Positions 28,201-35,525 of a DNA stretch of 64,000 nt are shown here, piece after piece; the stretch's first letter is position 1, and each line of letters begins with the position of its first letter. The position numbers and the translations under genes were made by a program. The stretch is from Bordetella petrii (lineage in GTDB: Bacteria > Pseudomonadota > Gammaproteobacteria > Burkholderiales > Burkholderiaceae_B). A model generated the notes under the pieces. That model had not been told where the DNA came from. It did no database searches and saw only the letters and a program-made list of their open reading frames with translations. Where the stretch lies: positions 4,464,001 to 4,528,000 of the forward strand of contig NC_010170.1 in NCBI RefSeq assembly GCF_000067205.1, written 5' to 3'.

Positions 28201-28216
28201 GGCGGCAAAGGGGTAG
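25211..28216 (+). CDS. Type III-like restriction subunit (Res), DEAD helicase with PD-(D/E)xK nuclease
   Basis: The 1,001-residue protein has an SF2 helicase core: Walker A METGTGKTYVYL at about residue 95, motif II IIIVDEPQS at about 219, SLFF..ALKEGWDNPNVFQIC, and motif VI RQTIGRGLRL at about 550. The C-terminus carries a PD-(D/E)xK nuclease: YNPDWAVLVEEDGTQHLYFV followed by V-E-T-K at about 930-950. This is the type III Res layout. The ATG at 25211 follows the mod stop by 11 bp, so the two are co-translated partners. With Mod it should cut unmodified DNA after ATP-driven translocation or diffusion. Confidence 0.92.
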   Translation: MKLHFEPNLDYQMQAIEAVCDLFRGQEVCRTEFTVTMKLPDEVQMSLGVAQSDLGVGNRLTLLDDELLKNLADIQLRGGLPPSGSLTSGDFTVEMETGTGKTYVYLRSIFELNKRYGFSKFVIVVPSVAIKEGVYKTLQITEEHFKGLYAGVPFDYFLYDSGKPGPVRNFATSSNIQIMVVTVGAINKKDVNNLYKETEKTGGEKPIDLIKATRPIIIVDEPQSVDGGLEGRGKEALDAMNPLCTLRYSATHVDKHHMVFRLDAVDAYERKLVKQIEVASATVEDAHNKPFVRLVKVENKRGRISAKVELDKQTATGVQRTEVTVSDGDDLQQSADGRAIYADFRVGEINTAKGEAFMELRCPGGEVFLQPGQAHGDVDALAVQREMIRRTIKEHLDKEKHLRPLGIKVLSLFFIDAVDKYRQYDADGQPVKGVYAQMFEEEYRRAAKLPAYQSLFAEIDLESAAEEVHNGYFSIDKKGGWLDTAENNAGNRENAERAYNLIMKEKEKLLSFSTPLKFIFSHSALKEGWDNPNVFQICTLRDIQTERERRQTIGRGLRLCVNQDGERVRGFEVNTLTVVATENYEQFAENLQKEIEKDTGIRFGIVEQHQFAAIAVTGADGHAAPLGIEQSKALWEHLKAAGHIDAKGKVQDSLKTALKNGTLELPAEFDAQKAQIAEVLRKVSGRLDIKNADERRQVPLRKGKDGKVVYLSDEFKALWDRIKHQTTYRVQFDNAKLVTDCIAALQKAPVIAKARLQWRKADISIGKAGVAATEKAGATTVVLDEADIELPDLLTDLQDRTQLTRRTIVSILTGSGRLDDFKRNPQQFIELTAETINRCKRLALVDGIKYQKLGDQHVYAQELFEKEELTGYLKNMLLDTQKSIYEHVVYDSTTERDFADGLEKNDAIKLYAKLPGWFKVPTPLGTYNPDWAVLVEEDGTQHLYFVVETKSSLFTDDLRDKESAKIECGKAHFTALGVGENPARYVVARSVGDLLTEAAKG

Positions 28217-28220
28217 GTTC

Positions 28221-28236
28221 TGCCGTCGCGACGGCA
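28221..28236. terminator. 16-bp palindrome after the restriction operon, possible terminator or operator
   Basis: TGCCGTCGCGACGGCA is a perfect palindrome 4 bp after the res stop and 60 bp before the VWA gene. It could fold as a 6-bp stem with a CGCG loop and is followed by a weak T-run (AGTTTT). It separates the two large operons. Confidence 0.45.
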
Positions 28237-28296
28237 CGATAAGTTTTCGTCATGCACACGAGCGGACACCGTAGCTTTGAATAAAGGAGTTTTTAT

Positions 28297-29031
28297 ATGA
28301 GCAATATCCCATTCGACCCGTCGAAATTCACGGCACCGAAAGCGAAGCCTCTACCAGTCGTGCTTCTTCTCGATGTCAGCGGCAGCATGAGCGGAGAGAA
28401 AATCCGCAATGTGAATGATGCCGTTCGCGATATGTTGGATACGTTCAGCGACACCGAGAACGGTGAAACTGAAATCCATGTTGCGATCATCACTTTCGGT
28501 TCTCAGGTAGCGCTGCATCAGCCGCTTGCCAGCGCCAGCGATATTCATTGGCAGGACCTTTCAGCTGGCGGCATGACTCCGCTTGGCACGGCATTGCAAA
28601 TGGCCAAAGCGATGATCGAAGACAAAGATGTCGTTCCTTCGCGTGCGTATCGTCCAACGGTCGTATTGGTCTCTGATGGCGGGCCTAATGATGCGTGGGA
28701 AAAACCTCTGAACGCGTTCATTAGCGACGGGCGCTCTGCAAAATGTGACCGTTTGGCAATGGCGATAGGCGCTGATGCTGACGAGGCAGTGCTTGGGAAA
28801 TTTATCGAAGGCACCTCTAATCGCCTCTTCTACGCAGAGAACGCCAAACAGCTACGTGACTTCTTCAAGTTTGTCACTATGTCGGTGACCATTCGGACGA
28901 AGTCACAGACGCCAAATAATGTGCCTGAAGCGAGCGCCATTGACATCCAGCCCGTCACAATCGAAGCACGCCAGGATAAACAGAACTCTGTGACACAAAG
29001 TTCTTCGACAGAAGATGGAGGGTATTGGTAA
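28297..29031 (+). CDS. VWA-domain protein (TerY-like), first gene of the composite operon
   Basis: The 244-residue protein is essentially one von Willebrand A domain with a complete MIDAS metal site: VVLLLDVSGSMSGEKI (D-x-S-x-S at about residues 26-30), the threonine in GGMTPLGTALQ, and the aspartate in VLVSDGGPND. It resembles TerY proteins, which mediate metal-dependent protein contacts in ter-associated operons. A strong AAAGGAG precedes the ATG. A disordered Ser/Gln-rich tail ends the protein. Its stop overlaps the WXG100-like start (TAATG), so it likely acts with that protein and the FtsK-like ATPase. Confidence 0.9.
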   Translation: MSNIPFDPSKFTAPKAKPLPVVLLLDVSGSMSGEKIRNVNDAVRDMLDTFSDTENGETEIHVAIITFGSQVALHQPLASASDIHWQDLSAGGMTPLGTALQMAKAMIEDKDVVPSRAYRPTVVLVSDGGPNDAWEKPLNAFISDGRSAKCDRLAMAIGADADEAVLGKFIEGTSNRLFYAENAKQLRDFFKFVTMSVTIRTKSQTPNNVPEASAIDIQPVTIEARQDKQNSVTQSSSTEDGGYW

Positions 29032-29300
29032 TGGCACAAGCAATCGGCGATCCAGAAGAACTTGAGCGCTTCGCATGTTCATTACAACAATTTATTGATT
29101 CGCTCAGCGATGCTGTAGGCAATCTTAACGGTGCCTTTGCTTCACTCGGAGACACCTGGCAAGACGAAAAGCGGGCGCGATTTGAGGAGGATTACAACGC
29201 GCTCGTTCAGCAGTTGCAGCACTTCAACGACAACGCGTCCGAGCAGGTTCCATATCTGGCAGCGCTCGCGTCGCGCCTGCGAGATTATTTGCAAAGCTAG
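29031..29300 (+). CDS. WXG100-like small helical protein
   Basis: The 89-residue protein is a predicted helical hairpin: DPEELERFACSLQQFIDSLS, a turn with LGDTWQDEKRARFEEDYNAL, then a second helix ending in SRLRDYLQS. Length, helix spacing and a tryptophan in the central turn match the WXG100/ESAT-6 fold of type VII systems, but the motif reads W-Q-D instead of W-x-G. The downstream coiled-coil/nuclease gene and a soluble FtsK/EccC-like ATPase in the same operon strengthen the assignment. The start at 29031 is set by the TAATG overlap with the VWA gene. Confidence 0.7.
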   Translation: MAQAIGDPEELERFACSLQQFIDSLSDAVGNLNGAFASLGDTWQDEKRARFEEDYNALVQQLQHFNDNASEQVPYLAALASRLRDYLQS

Positions 29301-30216
29301 AGGCAGCGAGATCGCAATGGCACAAGTTTCAATTGGGCAAGTGGAGAATTTGGAAGACCTCGTGCGCGAGCTGCAGTCAGTGCGCGAGGCGCTAGAGGCC
29401 GCATGCCGCGAACAAATTGCTGTTGCGGAGCAGAAATGCGCAGAGGCTCGTGAAGAAGCGCAGAACAGCGCAAGCATGTTGGAAAGCTCCATCCAGCAGG
29501 AGCAAGCTGCAACGCAAAATGTTGACGGCGCTGAGCAAGCGCTCGATGGCAGTCAGAGCTCGCTTTCTTCCGCCGAGTCTGCGCTATCTGCTTGCCTTTC
29601 TCAGCCGCACGATGACGATGGACGTTGCCCGGACTGCTCCGGCGAGGACTCTGCCGTCGCCGAAGCAGAAGCCGCTGTTGAGCAGGCTCAGAGCATGCTG
29701 GAGCAAGCAAGAGCAGAGCTTGATGTGGCGACAGAAGATCGCATATCCATGGAGCAGCGCGTGGATCTTGCGAAGCAGGCGCAGGCGATGGCAGAGCATA
29801 CCCTGGAGCAGACCCTACAAGCATGCAATGCGCACTTGGCAACTGTCGATCAGGCGATTGAAGCTGGCACTGCACGCTTGATATCCGCGCAAGGAGCACT
29901 GGATGCTTATCTCGCGACAAACCCGTCCGCTGCGCAATTCCATGCTTGGTTGAAATGGGATCCAGCCAAAGATGGCCGTCCCGTGACGCCAGATATATTG
30001 CGAGACCGCATGAACCTATCGTCAGAGCAGAGACGATTGCTTCAGGAATATCTTTACGACCGTGATCCAGCGTATCGCAAGCAGGTCGATAAATTTCGGA
30101 ACCAATGGGTAGCCGCCAAGGGTGATGCAGAGCGAAACATCGTCGCACGTAAGGCACGGATACACCTGAGTGGTGAATTCGGGGAACAGATAGTTCGGCA
30201 CGCACTTGCGCCACTT

Positions 30217-30225
30217 GGCGGCCGG
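30217..30225. repeat. 9-bp direct repeat flanking the IS insertion
   Basis: GGCGGCCGG occurs at 30217-30225 and again at 31879-31887, on either side of the IS. Collapsing the two copies restores the reading frame. This is long for an IS3-type target duplication, which is usually 3-5 bp. Confidence 0.6.
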
Positions 30226-30252
30226 CGTCTGTCAAGGCAGTTGGAACCTGAT

Positions 30253-31317
30253 TCATGCGGCCTCTAATACTGGATCGGTGTCTTGCTCATGTTGATCCGG
30301 CTCGGGGTTGAGCCAGACGCTGCCGATGGGCTGCCAGTTGCGTAGTTTTCCCGACCATCGTGCTGGGTGGCGTTGCCTGGCTTGTTGGTACAGGCGCTGT
30401 CGGGCTTGCAGAATGGGGGCATCCAGGCCCGCATGACGCTGCGCCGGAGCCAAGTAGCGAATGGCGCTGTGGCGATGCTCATGGTTGTACCAGTGGATGA
30501 ACTGATGCACCCACAGGCGTGCGGCCTGCACGCTTGCAAAGCCGTCGATCGGGTAACCGGGCCGGTACTTGCAGGTGCGGAACAGGGCCTCGGAATACGC
30601 GTTGTCGTTGGATACCTGGGGTCGGCTGTGCGAGGCGGTAATGCCCAGCTTCTCGAGCGTGACCTGCAAGGTCGAGCCTTTCATGGCGCTACCATTATCG
30701 GCATGCAATACCAGGGGTCGGTGCTGACACTGCTCGCGCAGCACGGCGCGCTGGATGATGGTGGCACTGTTGGCCATGTTCTCCGATTCAAACACCTCGG
30801 CCCCGACGATTTTCCGGCTGTAGATGTCCAGGATCAGATACAGGTAATAGAACCGGCCGCGGATACGCGTATGCAGGTACGTGACGTCCCAGCTCCAGAG
30901 CTGGTTGGGTGCGTCGGCACAGTGGCGCCGTGGTGCTCCAGCGTGACGTGGCGCGCGCGCCCGGCCACGGCGGTGCTGCTCATCGGCTTGGCGCAGCACG
31001 CGATAGAAGGTCGACTCCGACGCCAGGTACCGGCCCTCTTCATCGAGCAGCCGTACCACGATCTGCGCCGGCGGCAGGCTGGCGAACTCGGGACGGTGGC
31101 AGGCCTGCAGCACGGCCTGGCGCTCGGCGTCTGTCAGTGCATGCGATGGCGTGGCATGTATGGCGTGCGGGCGTCTGTCCTCATCGCCCGTCGCCCAGCG
31201 ACGATAAGTGTTCAAGCCGATACCGAGTTCGATGCATGCGCTCTGCAAGCGTGCACCGGCCTGGCGAGCCTCATCGACCAACGCTACAGCTTGACGGCGA
31301 TCCTGGGCATTGGTCAT
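30253..31317 (-). CDS. IS3-type transposase OrfB
   Basis: The 354-residue protein carries an rve-type DDE core: first D in NQLWSWDVTYLHTRIRGRFY, second D in HRPLVLHADNGSAMKGSTLQ, and E in NDNAYSEALFRTCKYRP. It is coupled to OrfA by an ATGA overlap at 31314-31317. All catalytic residues are present, so the element may still be active. Confidence 0.9.
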   Translation of the reverse strand: MTNAQDRRQAVALVDEARQAGARLQSACIELGIGLNTYRRWATGDEDRRPHAIHATPSHALTDAERQAVLQACHRPEFASLPPAQIVVRLLDEEGRYLASESTFYRVLRQADEQHRRGRARAPRHAGAPRRHCADAPNQLWSWDVTYLHTRIRGRFYYLYLILDIYSRKIVGAEVFESENMANSATIIQRAVLREQCQHRPLVLHADNGSAMKGSTLQVTLEKLGITASHSRPQVSNDNAYSEALFRTCKYRPGYPIDGFASVQAARLWVHQFIHWYNHEHRHSAIRYLAPAQRHAGLDAPILQARQRLYQQARQRHPARWSGKLRNWQPIGSVWLNPEPDQHEQDTDPVLEAA

Positions 31318-31805
31318 TCTTCCTCGTCCCCCCAGATCGCCCGGGCTTTTTTTCGCAAGGTCAGCAATGCTGCCGTCTCAGCCAGCGCGGCGTTCTTGCG
31401 GCGCAGCTCGCGCTCCAAATCGCGCGTGCGGCGACGTTCAGCCTTGAGCGCGTCGGCCTCCTGCCGGGCGGCGCTCTGGCTCTGCGCGTTGGCCTGCTCG
31501 CAACTCGTTCGCCAGCGGCGCAACTGCTCGGCATACAGTCCCCGGCGCCGGCAGTACTCGGCCAGCTCCACTTCGGACAGCGCAGCGCTTTCCAGCACGG
31601 CGTTGAACTTGTCCTGCGAGCTCCAGCCCTCGCTGTCCGACGCCTGGTCTGGCAACAAACGGCCCTGGCCGCGGGCCTGTTTGCGCCAGTTATAGATCGT
31701 GGCCTCGGAAATGCCTTCTTCGCGTGCCAGGTCGGAGACCGTGCGGTTGTGCGGGGCCAGTAACTTCTTCAGGATGGCTTCCCGGCGTTCTGCGGAATAC
31801 TTCAT
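31314..31805 (-). CDS. IS3-type transposase OrfA
   Basis: The protein (163 aa from MKYSAERREAILKKLLAPHN) has an N-terminal helix-turn-helix (VSDLAREEGISEATIYNWRK at about 23-42) and a C-terminal coiled coil (RRTRDLERELRRKNAALAET). The start at 31805 has an AGAAGG upstream. It binds the element ends and helps OrfB. Confidence 0.85.
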   Translation of the reverse strand: MKYSAERREAILKKLLAPHNRTVSDLAREEGISEATIYNWRKQARGQGRLLPDQASDSEGWSSQDKFNAVLESAALSEVELAEYCRRRGLYAEQLRRWRTSCEQANAQSQSAARQEADALKAERRRTRDLERELRRKNAALAETAALLTLRKKARAIWGDEEE

Positions 31806-32285
31806 CGGAACCTTCTCTTTGCCCCCAATGGTTTGGGACTCTAACAGCAACTGAGGTTCCAACTATTCTGACAGCGGGGGCGGCCGGATCGAGACGCAAG
31901 GGCGAACCTTTGTGGGCGACAACGGACGCTACACAAAAACAGATTTGATAGTCACCGACTTGCGGGTTCCGGTCATTCTGGGGCGTGGTGAGGGCATGGG
32001 GGCTCCGGTGGGCGGCTCGATGGCATTCGAAGTGAAATGCGGCAAGGCGGAATACCTCTATTCGCAGAAAGATCACATGATTTTTCAGGCTGAAGGGCAC
32101 AAGCAAGCAGATGCGCAATGCACTCTTTGCTCGCGAGATATCCACGATTTGCCAGAAGAAAAACAGAAAGAACTGCGCGACGCCTTGCGCGAAGCTGGCT
32201 CACCAATGGTGGGAATGTTGCCAAGGAAAAATGAAATAGATCAGTCCTGTCTTGATTTCATCCGCCAAAACGAGGAGGAGCAACC

Positions 32286-32630
32286 ATGAAAATACGTTTC
32301 GCAATTATTAGCCATGACCTTCTCGCACAAGTCCGGGCTGAAGTTGATGTCCTCCTGCATGCAGTAAATGTCGGAGATATGGATGGCGTGGATGCGTCCA
32401 CCGCACGCCTCTTGGAGCTGACAGTTGATTGCAGATCGATTGAGTTGTCCGAGGAAGAGTGGCGCGCATTTCTAAGCGAAATCAGGGCCAAGAACCCTGA
32501 GTTCGAATCGAGCTACTTGTTGCCTGGGACTATTTGCGCGCCCCTGTTTCCAAACCTCTCGGTAGCTGACGACTATGTTCTCGAACTTCCAATCGATGGT
32601 GATATGGAAGAGGAGGAAGCTAATGTTTGA
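32286..32630 (+). CDS. Small acidic protein, candidate immunity partner of the nuclease
   Basis: The 114-residue protein is strongly acidic (for example ELSEEEWRAFLSEIRAKNPE and the tail DGDMEEEEANV) and begins in an ATGA overlap with the stop of the nuclease gene. No known domain is recognised. A small acidic protein directly after a nuclease gene, with coupled translation, fits an immunity or inhibitor role, but a structural adaptor in the FtsK module is equally possible. A mixed helix/strand fold is likely. Confidence 0.6.
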   Translation: MKIRFAIISHDLLAQVRAEVDVLLHAVNVGDMDGVDASTARLLELTVDCRSIELSEEEWRAFLSEIRAKNPEFESSYLLPGTICAPLFPNLSVADDYVLELPIDGDMEEEEANV

Positions 32631-32853
32631 TGAGGCCTTTGGAATGGCTGCGATGTGCGCTGGAAAATTTCGCGAGGGAGTGCGTGATACGTTCGGCGCG
32701 TCCATTGTTGCTGATGTACTTGATCCGATTCTCAAGGAAGTCGATTCACTCCGCATTTTCAATGCGGCTTACCAGCAGCAATCGCTCGCCATTGATCGAA
32801 CTTTGAATGACGTTCGCGAGCTCCAGTTCAAAGACAGTGGGTGGAATCAATGA
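32623..32853 (+). CDS. Small helical protein between nuclease module and FtsK-like ATPase
   Basis: The 76-residue protein (MFDEAFGMAAMCAGKFREGV to the end SGWNQ) appears all-helical and has no recognised family. The ATG at 32623 overlaps the preceding gene by 8 bp, and its stop overlaps the ATPase start by 4 bp. Size and position suggest a second WXG/Esx-like small partner or an adaptor for the ATPase; neither is shown by a clear motif. Confidence 0.6.
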   Translation: MFDEAFGMAAMCAGKFREGVRDTFGASIVADVLDPILKEVDSLRIFNAAYQQQSLAIDRTLNDVRELQFKDSGWNQ

Positions 32854-35525
32854 GTGAAAGCGCGAAGGATTTTCAGAGCGTAATTTTCAAGCTACACAAG
32901 GCAATTGCGGACTATCAAGAAGGTTGTGCGCGCATCGACCGCGAATTCAATGCCACTAAAAAAACATTGAACGAAGACCAGGAGCGCAATCGGAGCATAA
33001 GGAAGTCGAATTGGCAGGCAGGCTTTGTCAGAGAGTGGGAAAGTAATGCAACTGCTATAGCGAACGCAAGTGCACAGCTTAGACAACATCAGCCTGCCTT
33101 CGTGGATTTTTGTGTAGACAAGCCATTGATGGCATCGGAAATTCCAGCAGGTCTTGTGCTTGGCTCGGAGCAAGTCTCTTTTGAGAAGCTCTCTTGTCAA
33201 TCCCCAAAAGTCATCTCTTTCCCCTTCTCCAGCGCTCTTGTTTTTCCGCAAGGCGATGCGGAGAAGAAAAGACTCGCGCATTGTCTCTTGTTGCGGTTGC
33301 TGTCGGCTTTGCCTGCAGGTCAAGTAGAGTTGACACTGATTGACCCCCTACAGCAGGGTCAATCGGTCGAGCCGTTCCTACCATTGCTGAAGGTTGAGCA
33401 ATTGGTGCCGCAAGGTCATGTTCTTACTCGTGCGGACGAAATCGAAGCAGCGCTCGGACAACTGACGGACGAAATTGAGGAGCTGATCCAGCTGCGGTTC
33501 AATGAGAAGGCATCCAACTGGTTGAAATACAACGCAGTTCAACCCGATGCCCCGTTGCCTTACAAGGTAGTACTGCTCTTTGATGTGCCAGAGCAGATAT
33601 CGGAAAAATCTCTTTGGCTCCTTGGACGCATCTGCGAAAACGGTCCACGCTGCGGCGTGCTGCCCATCATTGCAATTGATGAGCAGCGCATGGAAGACCG
33701 GCGATATGAAAAGCTCAACGCCACGCTGAAAAACTCAACCACGCAACTGAATGATCTCTTGCAACGCGCTGGGGCTGGTGGGCTGTCATTCACATATCAA
33801 CCGGAGCAATGGCCGCGACAAGATGTGCTGGATGGCTTTATCGCAAGGCTCGCTGAAGATTGTGCTGCTAGGACGCGCTTCAAGAAAACGATGGCTGATC
33901 TCTGGACGAGCTTCGGCAAGGAAGAGACGACTCTTGGTGGCTTTGATATTCCCATCGGCTGGACGAGCGCCGGCGACCTCGCGACCCTGAGACTGGGCGC
34001 GACGGACTCCGAGCATCATGTACTGCTTGCGGGGAAGACAGGCTCGGGAAAATCCAATCTGCTCCATGTTTTGATTCACACGTTATGCGAGAAATATCCG
34101 ACCGAGGAGCTTGATCTTTATCTACTGGATTACAAGGAATCGACTGAGTTCAATATTTACGCAACGCCCCCAGTCCCACAGGCCCGCCTTGTCGCTACGG
34201 AAAGTGACCCTGAATATGGCGTCACTGTATTAAGGCATCTTGTGGATGAACTGGAAACGCGTGCACGCATATTCAAGTCAAAAAATGTCAACGATTTCAG
34301 CGAATACCGTAAATCAAGCGGGGTACGGTTGCCCCGCGCTCTGCTAGTCATAGATGAGTTCCAAATTCTGTTCTCAGAAAGTCGCCAGGTGGCAGAAGCT
34401 GCTGAGCAGCTGCTGTCGAAGCTCTTGAAACAGGGGCGCTCGTTCGGTATTCACATCCTCCTGGCTACTCAGACTTTGAAAGGCATCAACGCGCAGTCAA
34501 TCGGAAGCATCATCACCCAGTTGGGATGCCGTATCGCACTGGCTTGTGGGCAGGAAGACTCCGCAATGATCCTCGGGGGCGGGAACTGGGCAGCCGCAGA
34601 GCTGCGCAGCCCACCTGAAGGCATCATCAACAATGCTAACGGTGCCAAATCCGGCAATGTGAAGTTCATGATTCCATTCGCCGGAGAAAGCGAGCATCGA
34701 CGTGATTTGTTGACGAAGTTGATAGCGCGTACATCTCTTTCTGGGGTGGCTGAAAAAACCAAAATCTTCAGCGGTGCATTCCTTCCGCAGATACCGTCTC
34801 CCTTTGAATATCAGACAGCTTGTGCGCACGAAGAAGCTCTTCTTTTGGGCGAAAACCTCGCATTCGATTCAAAACCGTTGACGGTACCACTTACTCGTCG
34901 ATCCGCGTTCAATGTTCTATTCAGCGGCTACAACGACCACATTCACGATGGACTCCTGTCCGCTACGCTTTTTAGTCTGACTTTCGTCGATGGCTTTGAT
35001 GAAATCGTGTACTTCAACGCGCGCGGGGTCCCCCCAGGAGGAGGATTCTCAGCCGCAGCGCAGATGCTCGGTGCACGCCTCAAGATGTTCGACGATATAT
35101 CCGATCTACCACTTCAAGCGATATCAGACGATATTGGGAATCGCCGCGTAGCATTGATTATCGATGGCCTGGATTCCGAGAAAGCACTACAGCCAGCCCC
35201 AGCGTTTAGATCGCTCAAGCCTGGCGAACCACCTACCCCGGCTGACTTGTTAAAGCGTCTCGCCGAGGACGGCCCAAGAAAGGGGACGTTTGTATTTATT
35301 TTTGTTGACCGTTGGCAGCGCTGTGCCAGTGCCAGCAAAGACCTTTTCTCCTTTTTCGAATTGCGCGTGGCGTACTGCATGAACGAAGACGATGCCGGAT
35401 CGCTTGTGAGTGGCGGTGTTGGTAAGTTCAAAGGTATTGAAAAACCGAGCCGAGCTGTATTCGTAAACAAAATGACGAATGACATCACATGGTTCCGGCC
35501 ATATGTTCAGGAAAGCACTCGATGA
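32850..35525 (+). CDS. Soluble FtsK/SpoIIIE-EccC-like ATPase with a degenerate second domain
   Basis: The 891-residue protein has an N-terminal coiled coil (about 1-70) and a full FtsK-type P-loop domain: HHVLLAGKTGSGKSNLLHVL at about 388, DLYLLDYKESTEFNIY, Walker B PRALLVIDEFQILFSE at about 500, and HILLATQTLKGINAQS. A second P-loop-like domain follows (FNVLFSGYNDHIHDGLLSAT), whose Walker A lacks the G-K-S/T and is probably inactive. Tandem FtsK domains with degenerate later copies are the EccC pattern. Unlike EccC or FtsK, no membrane segment is visible, so it is likely cytosolic. Its start forms an ATGA overlap. Confidence 0.88.
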   Translation: MSESAKDFQSVIFKLHKAIADYQEGCARIDREFNATKKTLNEDQERNRSIRKSNWQAGFVREWESNATAIANASAQLRQHQPAFVDFCVDKPLMASEIPAGLVLGSEQVSFEKLSCQSPKVISFPFSSALVFPQGDAEKKRLAHCLLLRLLSALPAGQVELTLIDPLQQGQSVEPFLPLLKVEQLVPQGHVLTRADEIEAALGQLTDEIEELIQLRFNEKASNWLKYNAVQPDAPLPYKVVLLFDVPEQISEKSLWLLGRICENGPRCGVLPIIAIDEQRMEDRRYEKLNATLKNSTTQLNDLLQRAGAGGLSFTYQPEQWPRQDVLDGFIARLAEDCAARTRFKKTMADLWTSFGKEETTLGGFDIPIGWTSAGDLATLRLGATDSEHHVLLAGKTGSGKSNLLHVLIHTLCEKYPTEELDLYLLDYKESTEFNIYATPPVPQARLVATESDPEYGVTVLRHLVDELETRARIFKSKNVNDFSEYRKSSGVRLPRALLVIDEFQILFSESRQVAEAAEQLLSKLLKQGRSFGIHILLATQTLKGINAQSIGSIITQLGCRIALACGQEDSAMILGGGNWAAAELRSPPEGIINNANGAKSGNVKFMIPFAGESEHRRDLLTKLIARTSLSGVAEKTKIFSGAFLPQIPSPFEYQTACAHEEALLLGENLAFDSKPLTVPLTRRSAFNVLFSGYNDHIHDGLLSATLFSLTFVDGFDEIVYFNARGVPPGGGFSAAAQMLGARLKMFDDISDLPLQAISDDIGNRRVALIIDGLDSEKALQPAPAFRSLKPGEPPTPADLLKRLAEDGPRKGTFVFIFVDRWQRCASASKDLFSFFELRVAYCMNEDDAGSLVSGGVGKFKGIEKPSRAVFVNKMTNDITWFRPYVQESTR

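Larger units (their letters stand above)
30230..31873 (-). mobile_element. IS3-family-type insertion sequence
   Basis: The element has imperfect terminal inverted repeats: TGTCAAGGCAGTTGGAACCT at the left and, read inward, TGTCAGAATAGTTGGAACCT at the right. They end in the TG...CA typical of the IS3 family. Two overlapping genes inside encode OrfA (HTH) and OrfB (DDE). If the 9-bp direct repeat is the target duplication, the true ends may extend 4-5 bp outward (30226-31878). It is inserted against the direction of the operon and may reduce expression of the genes downstream. Confidence 0.85.
29317..32289 (+). pseudogene. Coiled-coil protein with C-terminal PD-(D/E)xK-like nuclease domain, split by an IS
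   Basis: The 5' part (29317-30225) encodes about 300 residues: an Ala/Glu/Gln-rich coiled coil with an internal C-x-x-C (CPDCSGED), then a region ending IVRHALAPLGGR. The 3' part (31888-32289) continues IETQGRTFVGDNGRYTKTDL and I-V, then GGSMAFEVKCGKAEYL. The D in KTDLIV and the E-x-K in FEVKCG fit a PD-(D/E)xK nuclease active site. An IS3-type element separates the parts. Removing the sequence from 30226 to 31887 (element plus one copy of a 9-bp repeat) joins both parts in frame to give 436 residues. As it stands the gene is broken. It may be a nuclease effector or toxin of the WXG/FtsK module; that is inference. Confidence 0.75.

Noticed and set aside
28297..35525. Complete type VII secretion system
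   Set aside because: No EccB, EccD, EccE or mycosin-like gene exists, the ATPase lacks membrane segments and the WXG motif is altered. Only a WXG100/EccC-like module can be supported.
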